From JAAZFF01 sp964405775 (GTDB lineage: Bacteria > Verrucomicrobiota > Kiritimatiellia > RFP12 > UBA3636): a DNA stretch of 14,742 bases. Where the stretch lies: assembly GCA_964405775.1 (NCBI GenBank), contig CAYOPG010000055.1:1-14742 (forward strand), written 5' to 3'. Below, piece after piece: positions 5,204 through 12,400 of this stretch. Numbering within the stretch: position 1 is the first letter of the stretch; each line of letters starts with the position of its first letter. A program made the position numbers and the translations under genes. Under the pieces are notes generated by a model. It was given only the letters and a program-made list of their open reading frames with translations. It searched no databases and had not been told where the DNA came from.

Positions 5204-8200
5204 GGTTTAATCTCCTGTGTTGCTAAAATACGCATAATATTGCTGGCGCAGTGTGCCTCGCCACCTCCGATATGCGGCTCTCTGGTATCGACAGTAAACA
5301 AAATTCCATCTTGGTCAACTATCGATTCTAATTTCGAACATAAATCATCAAAGAATGGCTCAAAAAATGGCTCTGGAACAACAATCCTCATAACTCCTGA
5401 TTCGTTTTGGACTACTATCATGTTTATGACATTAGGAAGCACTGTTGAAGAAGGGCCACCGTCCTCTACCTTGAAAGTTACCGGAATCCGAACAAGACTG
5501 CTCTCGTCAATACCCAGTCCAGATGAAAGCGCATTGCGTATTTCAGAGAGGTAAGCGGTGATTTTAGAAACTGTTACAGTATGTGAATCGTATTTCTCTA
5601 GAATGTTTTCGCGCGATATAAATCCACCGCCGGTCTCTTCTTCATGGTTGGTTCGAAGAAGGTCTATTGCCAACTGTAAATCCGCAACTAGAACTTTAAA
5701 CCCTTCACGGGTTGGAATGATCGTAAAAACTTCATCGACATGAGCGACAGTCAACCAGTCTACAGGAAGGGCTATTGCGTTTTCTCCTCCATCTACCTGT
5801 ATTCGTTGCGCTTCGATGAATTGTATGGCGCTAAGCGGCAGATTGTTTCCCAAAACAACTCTCCCAAGCGGGAAGTTTTGGACAGGAGGCGTTGTCTCTA
5901 AATTGCCACCAATGTTGCCAAAAGATAAATTCTCGAACCCGATCCCATGCGATATCTCACCTTGAAACATGTCGTTGGCTAGTCCAGCAATCACGATTCT
6001 TGAATGTGACGGGTTTTCTATGCTTTCTTTGGCATACCCAAATTCCGCAAAGTCTTGTATATATTGCATAGAGCCGTACTTGTGTACAGGAATAACGCCT
6101 TGTAGTGCGTTAGTTGTTTGGTTGTAAAAATCCTCCCAACTTAATTCTCCACATATATAAGCATTTACCGCAGGGCTGCAATTAGAGAGAACTATGAACG
6201 GTGCATTAAGAACGACAACAGAGTCAGAAGCCAGCACCTTGTTGTCGATAAATGCTTTGAAAACAACTTTGACTGGCATACCGTGTCGAATCCCTTCGAT
6301 TCCGAGTTCGAGGTGTCCTTCACCTGCAAGCATTTCAATGTCTAGTTCGTTGCCCAAAGGGTTTTTGGTAAACAAAATCTTTTCGGTCAATGTGCCTGGA
6401 CCGATAATGCCAGTGGCATTCTCTGCTCTCGCGGCAAAAATCCTAACACGCTCTTTGGCTTCTGGGGCACATGCTGGGTCATCATCAGTATCCATCACGC
6501 TAAGCTCTAACGCAAGTCCCTCAGGAATTGTTTCCGTTGAAATGCCTAGTTTTGATATAAATATAGACCGTATGTCAGGTAAATCGGCCGGTCCGTTAAT
6601 TATATTGTCCCCACAGTCTACGCTTGGAATTCCATCGTCTGTATTGTCGTTGTTGTTGGGTAAAACGACCATACCTACGTTATTAGTAAAAAGTACGGCA
6701 GAGGCTTCTTGAGGATGATCCACAGGAACCCCATTTCTATTGTAGTCTCCGTCTATGTTTATGGCAAACGCCGTCATCTTCAGCGAGGCGCGGGAGACGA
6801 TGCCAGAGGCGGTGCCTGTGCCAATGAAGGCGTAGGTGAGGATGGATGTGCCGTTGGTAAATGCTTCGATGTAGACGGTGTCGGTGGAGGAGGTGCTCCA
6901 CGACACGCTGCCGATGCCGTTGGTGACGGTCTGACCCGCGACGAGCAGCGGAGTGTCGCCCGTGGCGGGGTGTGGACTCTGCCACACGCGCACACCAGAG
7001 CCGGAGAGCCGCAATGTGTATGTGCCGGTCAGACCGACGTCGGTGCGGAACTGGATTTTGCGGAATGCATTTGTGTTTACAGGCATCACCCAGCCGTGCT
7101 CCGGCGAAAGTGCGGGATGCAGCGCCATGTCGGTTTCGTCCACGTCGCCGTCGAAGTCGAGGTCGGCGAATATGCGCTGGCTCAGCACGGTGATGGCGTT
7201 GGTGAAGCTACGCGTTTCTCCGTCTTCGGTGTATTGCCATTTGAGCTCTTCGCCGTTGACTGCGGAACTTTCGGAAATGCCTTCGATGTAGATTGCTTCG
7301 CCGGCGTTGATTGTTCCAGAAAAGGCGTTGCTCTTCGAGGCGTCAAGCCAGAGGCGGAGGTTGGACGAGTCGGAGACGAGCGTGGCGGAGGATGCGACGC
7401 CGTTCGCCGCATGCTCTGGGCAGGGACAGCAGGTGCCATCGTATTTGCCAAGCGGGTAATATGACACGAGGTCGTTGTCGGCCAGTTCCAAAGCCGTGTC
7501 CCCGCGGTCTTCGGTTACGCTGCCGTCGTCATCGTCGTTGTTCACGGACACGAGCATGCCGCCGCGCCCGTCATGGCTGCCGCCGTAGTCATAATGCAAT
7601 GGCTCTCCGTCGGCAGGTTCGTCGTCGTGGCATGAACATACGCATACGGGATCCGCCCCCCGGCAGCATTCGCATGGCTCATACGTGTCGGGCGCCCCGG
7701 ACGGTTCTTCAAGAAGGGCGCATCTCGTTATGTCAACACCAACGTGGCGGCTTTGCGGCGCCTCATCCGCATGGAACTCGAACGAGGCGAAGTTGAAGGT
7801 GTCGTGGTATGAGACAGTGCGGGAGTTCCCGCTTCCGGAATCCCAAAACGGAGACAGGTAATTGCCCCATATCCCGTTAATGCCTTCCGGCAGAACCGAC
7901 GCGGAGACCTGCATATCCTCTTTTGTGTGGAAGCACATAGGGACTGGTGAGACTGAAAGCGCGGGCTGGGCGATCATGCCGGAGGCGGTCGCCACACCGC
8001 CGCGCAGTTCCCCTCCGGCAGTGAATGCCGGGTGCGGGCCCTGGAACGCCGCGCATGACGAGCTTATTGACACCCCGAGCCGCAATCGGCAGTCCTTTTC
8101 CGCGAAGAGCGAGACGTCGTGCGCCACGCCTTCCCTGAGCCAAAGCGTGATATCGCCGCCGGTGCTGGCTATACCCATTCCCGCGGACATCATCGGGGAG

Positions 8201-8496
8201 CCGCCGCTTCCGGTGCCGGACACCACCAGGGTCTTGTCGCCGATCGATACCGACACCTTCCCATCAAGCGGCTCCAATACCGTCAGCGTAACGCTGAAAA
8301 TCTTCGGGAAGCCATCAGGGCTCCAAGGGCTCTCCTCCGAATCCAGCCACGATGTTTCCGCCAATATCTCCTGCCAGTCCATCCAGCCGTCGCCGTCGGA
8401 GTCCACCCTGTCGTCCACCGATGGGTCCAACCCGTGCAGAAGCTCGAAAAGCAGCCCGTAGCCATCACATGCAACAATAAACCTCATGGTGCTCAT
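5191..8496 (-). CDS. Modular protein with C-terminal vertebrate-type protein-arginine deiminase (PAD_M + PAD_C)
   Basis: 1101 residues from the ATG at 8496, which overlaps the preceding stop as ATGA; a TTG at 8514 would add six residues. The N-terminal ~575 residues are scaffold: an EF-like loop (D32 to E43), Cys-rich clusters (about 275-290 and 355-362), a VNNDDDD segment (about 318) and another DFDGDVDETD loop (about 449). From about residue 578 the protein follows animal PADI enzymes. It has the calcium-binding middle domain (D582, D584, N586, N588 in IDGDYNRNG), then the catalytic domain with YIQDFAEFGY (Asp815), NFPLGRVVLGN, DWLTVAHVDEVF (His919, Asp921) and GGGEAHCASN (Cys1083). These match the four catalytic residues known in human PADI4 (D350, H471, D473, C645). 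The expected reaction is calcium-dependent conversion of protein arginine to citrulline plus ammonia. There is no PAD_N domain and no signal peptide. The 344-residue exported protein overlaps its end and may be its partner. Confidence 0.88.
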   Translation of the reverse strand: MSTMRFIVACDGYGLLFELLHGLDPSVDDRVDSDGDGWMDWQEILAETSWLDSEESPWSPDGFPKIFSVTLTVLEPLDGKVSVSIGDKTLVVSGTGSGGSPMMSAGMGIASTGGDITLWLREGVAHDVSLFAEKDCRLRLGVSISSSCAAFQGPHPAFTAGGELRGGVATASGMIAQPALSVSPVPMCFHTKEDMQVSASVLPEGINGIWGNYLSPFWDSGSGNSRTVSYHDTFNFASFEFHADEAPQSRHVGVDITRCALLEEPSGAPDTYEPCECCRGADPVCVCSCHDDEPADGEPLHYDYGGSHDGRGGMLVSVNNDDDDGSVTEDRGDTALELADNDLVSYYPLGKYDGTCCPCPEHAANGVASSATLVSDSSNLRLWLDASKSNAFSGTINAGEAIYIEGISESSAVNGEELKWQYTEDGETRSFTNAITVLSQRIFADLDFDGDVDETDMALHPALSPEHGWVMPVNTNAFRKIQFRTDVGLTGTYTLRLSGSGVRVWQSPHPATGDTPLLVAGQTVTNGIGSVSWSTSSTDTVYIEAFTNGTSILTYAFIGTGTASGIVSRASLKMTAFAINIDGDYNRNGVPVDHPQEASAVLFTNNVGMVVLPNNNDNTDDGIPSVDCGDNIINGPADLPDIRSIFISKLGISTETIPEGLALELSVMDTDDDPACAPEAKERVRIFAARAENATGIIGPGTLTEKILFTKNPLGNELDIEMLAGEGHLELGIEGIRHGMPVKVVFKAFIDNKVLASDSVVVLNAPFIVLSNCSPAVNAYICGELSWEDFYNQTTNALQGVIPVHKYGSMQYIQDFAEFGYAKESIENPSHSRIVIAGLANDMFQGEISHGIGFENLSFGNIGGNLETTPPVQNFPLGRVVLGNNLPLSAIQFIEAQRIQVDGGENAIALPVDWLTVAHVDEVFTIIPTREGFKVLVADLQLAIDLLRTNHEEETGGGFISRENILEKYDSHTVTVSKITAYLSEIRNALSSGLGIDESSLVRIPVTFKVEDGGPSSTVLPNVINMIVVQNESGVMRIVVPEPFFEPFFDDLCSKLESIVDQDGILFTVDTREPHIGGGEAHCASNIMRILATQEIKPWAN
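5194..6765 (-). other. Protein-arginine deiminase tip (PAD middle and catalytic domains)
   Basis: This is the part of the preceding gene that matches PADI enzymes. Catalytic codons checked on the DNA: Asp at 6054-6052, His at 5742-5740, Cys at 5250-5248. Scaffold shared with the 419-residue gene stops just before it, at the ASLKMTA motif (about 6769-6789). Base composition changes here too: the sampled line 5881-5940 has 27 G+C of 60, against 35 of 60 in line 8221-8280 of the scaffold. That fits a separately inherited module. Confidence 0.85.
5212..5216 (-). promoter_or_regulatory. Shine-Dalgarno of the 344-residue gene
   Basis: AGGAG lies inside the last codons of the deiminase gene, 8 bases before the ATG at 5203. 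This supports the 5203 start, which places the first codons of the exported protein inside the deiminase coding region. Confidence 0.7.
6919..6990. repeat. 72-bp perfect direct repeat of 1862-1933
   Basis: Copy within the scaffold of the deiminase gene. Immediately downstream in the gene, a 9-bp repeat GCCGTTGGT (6850-6858 and 6916-6924) bounds 66 bp that are absent from the other copy. Confidence 0.9.
7059..7146. repeat. 88-bp perfect direct repeat of 1-88
   Basis: Copy inside the scaffold of the deiminase gene. Next to it, ACGGCGA-type short repeats bound the 105 bp that are missing from the copy at the left edge of the window. Confidence 0.92.
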
Positions 8497-9416
8497 CTGC
8501 GGCGGAATTTCCAAAAACTAAAGGCTACGAAAATTACTAGGACGCCTATGCCTATCGCCGGGGCTGTGCGGGAACGTGGAACATCGACCTCCGGGGGCTG
8601 CGTGGCAGTGTCCGGCATTTCTTGCGTAGTTGGTGTATTCCCAGACTCTGCCACAACGGCCTCAGGGGATTGTTGGACAACTGTAGGCGGCTCAGGTTCC
8701 CGCAGCCCAGACGCGATTTCATAGTCTCGGATGATTCTGCGTAGATCATTAGTTGCGATTTGATTTGGCCCAGTTTTCAGTAAACGTATAGCGTTGATTT
8801 TACGTATTTCGTTTGTTCTCCAAGTTGAGTCAAGCTCGCATAAATGATCGTCGATAGTGGCGGAAGTCGACCCCTCTGCATGAAGAATTGCCCATTTTAA
8901 AAAGTCAACATATTTGCCTTTGTTCTCTTGCGAGGCTGTTTTAGCCTGATTGTAAAACTCAATCCGTATGCTTCCATGTTCACGGAAAGTACGCCAGGGC
9001 TGCGTCATCACATTTGTAGCCAGAGCAAATCCCGCATCGCCAGCGTAACGTATATAGAGTGTCGTCGCATTTGCACGGACCTGCTCTGGATAGTCCTGCC
9101 CGCTATACTTGAGAAGAAACGGAAGGCTTTCGTCAGCATCCGTGAAAGCCATTGAGTACAATGTCGAAGACGCGGCGGAGTCCCGCAAGTTTTCATTTCC
9201 GGTAAACTCAAGCTGCTCCCTTATGTTTTCATCCAGAAGTTGCATCATCTGTGCGCTGTTAAGGGAATGTTCCTCCATGTACATTCGTGTCGCGGCTTGT
9301 CGATCTGGTCCAGACAGGGCATTGTCAAGTTGAGTCAGTACAATATACTGCACCGGAGATGCGGTGAACGAAAGTACGGCGTACAAGAAGATTCCAACGA
9401 TTTGTTTACTGTTCAT
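8493..9416 (-). CDS. Exported alpha-helical protein with C-terminal membrane anchor; possible partner of the metallopeptidase
   Basis: 307 residues. An N-terminal hydrophobic segment (about 5-19) looks like a signal peptide. The middle (about 30-235) looks mostly helical and rich in Ala and Leu, possibly HEAT/TPR-like, with no catalytic motif I can see. A Pro/Thr/Glu-rich linker (about 240-280) leads to a C-terminal membrane segment (about 286-302) followed by KFRRR, so the protein should sit at the outer face of the inner membrane. The tail (VP, short gap, hydrophobic stretch, Arg-rich end) resembles a PEP-CTERM-like sorting signal, but without the PEP motif. It lies between two effector-type genes, 12 bases behind the metallopeptidase gene and overlapping the deiminase gene by ATGA. 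An inhibitor or immunity protein for the metallopeptidase is plausible by position only; function otherwise unknown. Confidence 0.75.
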   Translation of the reverse strand: MNSKQIVGIFLYAVLSFTASPVQYIVLTQLDNALSGPDRQAATRMYMEEHSLNSAQMMQLLDENIREQLEFTGNENLRDSAASSTLYSMAFTDADESLPFLLKYSGQDYPEQVRANATTLYIRYAGDAGFALATNVMTQPWRTFREHGSIRIEFYNQAKTASQENKGKYVDFLKWAILHAEGSTSATIDDHLCELDSTWRTNEIRKINAIRLLKTGPNQIATNDLRRIIRDYEIASGLREPEPPTVVQQSPEAVVAESGNTPTTQEMPDTATQPPEVDVPRSRTAPAIGIGVLVIFVAFSFWKFRRR

Positions 9417-9424
9417 AAATACAT

Positions 9425-9430
9425 CTCCTC
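9425..9430 (-). promoter_or_regulatory. Shine-Dalgarno of the 307-residue gene
   Basis: GAGGAG on the minus strand lies 8 bases before the ATG at 9416 and overlaps the TGA stop of the metallopeptidase gene. It fixes the start of the 307-residue protein and suggests that ribosomes finishing the large gene are well placed to start the next. Confidence 0.7.
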
Positions 9431-12400
9431 ATTGATGGCTGAAGTCACTGTCCTTTACATGATTCTGTCCTACCGGGGCAAAGTCCGTATAGTAAACTCT
9501 AGTCAAGATGTTGCTCTGATTCAATACCTTATACCACACTCCATATATGTCACCAAGGGGAATGTCTATTCCACTTGCAACGCCAGGAGATTCCCGGCCG
9601 TACATTAGGAGTCGTCGTAACGTTTCCCAATGTCTGAGTTCATGCCTATAGTATGACACGCTTTGATCTCCCGTCCAATCATGTGGCATCCATGCTTGGC
9701 TGACAAGATTGTCTGGAACAGAGTTAGTGGCGTATTGACCGCCATTGTTATAAATATCCAGAAAACCTAGTTGATGACCTAATTCATGCGCCAATGTGGA
9801 TGGGCTTGTCGTCCCTTGTATAATAGTCCCCTCTGGACTATTGAATGCTGAGATTTGATCAAAGCTGTTTACTAAATGGTCTATGACGTAAATTTCAAAA
9901 CCCTCGTCTGTCGTGAGAGACGAACGCAGCGCCGCTTTTACAACATTGTTGGTATAATCCAGCTCCCACCACTCAAGGCGGTTTGTAAACGCCACGCTCT
10001 GTAAGACAAGCGTGATTCCTATTTGGTCGAATATGGCATTGGCATCTCTGACCCAGTTTGTGCATTGGGTTGCAGATGCGGCAGGATAATTGCCGTATCT
10101 ATCACATGTCACCATGAACCTTACCGGAATAGTTCTGCGATTATGTCCGACAAATGAAATCTCAGGCGCGGGGTGGACGAGGTCGTTGATTACGACCGAC
10201 ACCGTCTGCGAGGCTCCGTTGTACAGCCCCATCTCGACTTCACGCCCATTGGAATTATCATTCCAGAACCTTACGCTTGTCGGATCATACGGCACCCACT
10301 CTATGTCGGCGTCGGGCACCCACTCTGCAGGTTCAACTGCGATTCTGAACGTTCCGAAGCCTCCATCCGCAGGCACACCGGATGGGTTGATGGTTCGGTT
10401 GAAGATGTTCGTCTCGGTTGTTATGGGTTCAAGCTCGATGTCAACAACCACAAGCTCCGCCGTCTGCGTTATGTTGGTGTAAAGCGGGTGCGTCGCAACG
10501 ACCATGGTGCGAAGCGGGGCGCCCGGCATTACATATACCTCGCCCGCTCCGGCAAGCGATGCGGAGTAGAACGGATTTTCAGCGGCTTGGAGAGAGTCGA
10601 AAATGTATGTCGGATACCCTATCGGCCCAGTCGAGGCTATCTCCCAGTCGGCAAGCTGACCGTCCGATGAAACGACGGAGAAGACGTTGGTGGCCGGGCC
10701 GTGCGACTTCATGGCGGCGCGGGTGCGGTTGATGTCGAACTTCACAACATCGACGCGCGTGGTGGAGACTATCGTGGGATTGCCGTGCATGTCCGCCGCC
10801 ATTCTGTGGCTGGCCGCCAATGTGTAGTTCGTGGCGACGCCGCCGGGGGAAAGCCATATATCCGCGATTCCGGTGGCGGCCACGACGCCACCTGCGCCGT
10901 CGGCCGCGGCATGGAGCCTCGCGCCGTCCGGAATCTCTGGCGAGAGCGTCCACGCAAGGTCCTCCAGTTCCATGTTGCCGATTGCAGCCGTCACGGACAG
11001 GCGGTTTGTATCGCCCGCTCGGATATGCGCCTCACTGGGAGTTGTTTTTATCAGCACCGTTGAGACCTTGCCGGAACTGCAAATGTACGGATAGTCGGCA
11101 TGCCAGACGCTAAGCGAGTAGTTTTCAGCCGGACCGTCTGCAAGGATGTAGATTGAGCTTCCACCGTCCAGCGTGGTTTGTCCATCGCCGGATGCAGTGC
11201 TGGATATGAGGGTGCCGCCAGCGACCTCGGGTGAGATTTCCCACCGGAGCTTTGAATCAGGGATATTTGCCGTGTCGCACGCGACTTGCCGTTTGGTCGG
11301 ACTTCCGGCTTTTGTCAGCCATCCGAGAAACTCAAGTTCAAGCGCGACGACATGCAGCAAGGCGGTGTCGTTGGCGTTTGGGATCGATGGATGCGTGGCG
11401 GTGATGGTGTAGTCCTGCGGGATGGAGCCGGGGGAGACCCAGACTTCCGCGAGGCCGGAGAGTGTCTGGAATCCGGTGCCGTCCGTGGCGGTGGCGTACA
11501 GACGCGCGCCGTCCGCGGCGAACGGCTCGATGCGCCAGTTTGCAGGGCCGGTGGAGGCGGTCGTGTCAAGGGCGATTCTGACGCGGTCGTCCGAGCCGCA
11601 TTGCGCACCGTAGGCGTCCTTTTCAATATCGACATCCACTACATGCAGAACACCGCCTTCGCTCATCGATGCTCCGGTGACCGGGCCCTCGCCCCAATAG
11701 GAGTTTACGACGTAGTCGCCAGCCGGAAGCGACGGGCTTGTGGCAAAGTCTGCGCCCCATCCGAACTCCACAGGCTCCCAGCCGTTTTTGAGCACATACC
11801 ATTCCGCGTTGGCGGCCCATGAACCGAAGGAATACTGCGCCGACTCGCCCGCCGCTATCCAGCGCTCGCCGAGGTCAACATCCACGACCTCGATGGTCAA
11901 TCCGTCCGAACAGAGCAGGAAGTTTTCCGGCGTCACGATGCCGTATTCCAGATCCGCCGCAGTGCCGGGGCCCGAGGCGTCGAGCCAGGCGGTTAAAGTC
12001 GTGTCGCGCTCTGTATCCGCGCTTCCCCCGGGGACGATGGTGGCGGTGCCGATATGCACGGCGGGGCGGGAAACGCCATTCCCCACCAGATACGCCCTCG
12101 GGGTCATATCGCCGGGGCATTCGTTCTGCAGGGCCAGCAGATACGGGTCCTCGCGCCGCGCCACGCGCCAGACCGCCGACTCTCCGGCGGCAAGGCGGGC
12201 GTCGGCGACACCAACGTCTCCATCGCCGTCGCGGTCGGGCTTGATCTGCGCGTTGGCGGCGGTGAACCTGCGGGTTATGCGCCGGAGCACCTCCCCGTCA
12301 GGCTCCTTCGATTCATCGCGTATCTCGAACTCGATCCAGTCCGACCCCAGGCTGGCGGAGGCCGACAGCGCCTCTATTGCGAGCGAGTTCGTGGAATACA

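Noticed and set aside
6709..7464. 251-codon plus-strand frame opposite the deiminase scaffold
   Set aside because: Shadow of the scaffold coding sequence; repetitive Gly/Val-rich translation with no recognisable protein features.
8497..8514. TTG start adding six residues to the deiminase protein
   Set aside because: The ATG at 8496 overlaps the upstream stop as ATGA, a standard coupling, and the TTG has no better ribosome binding site.
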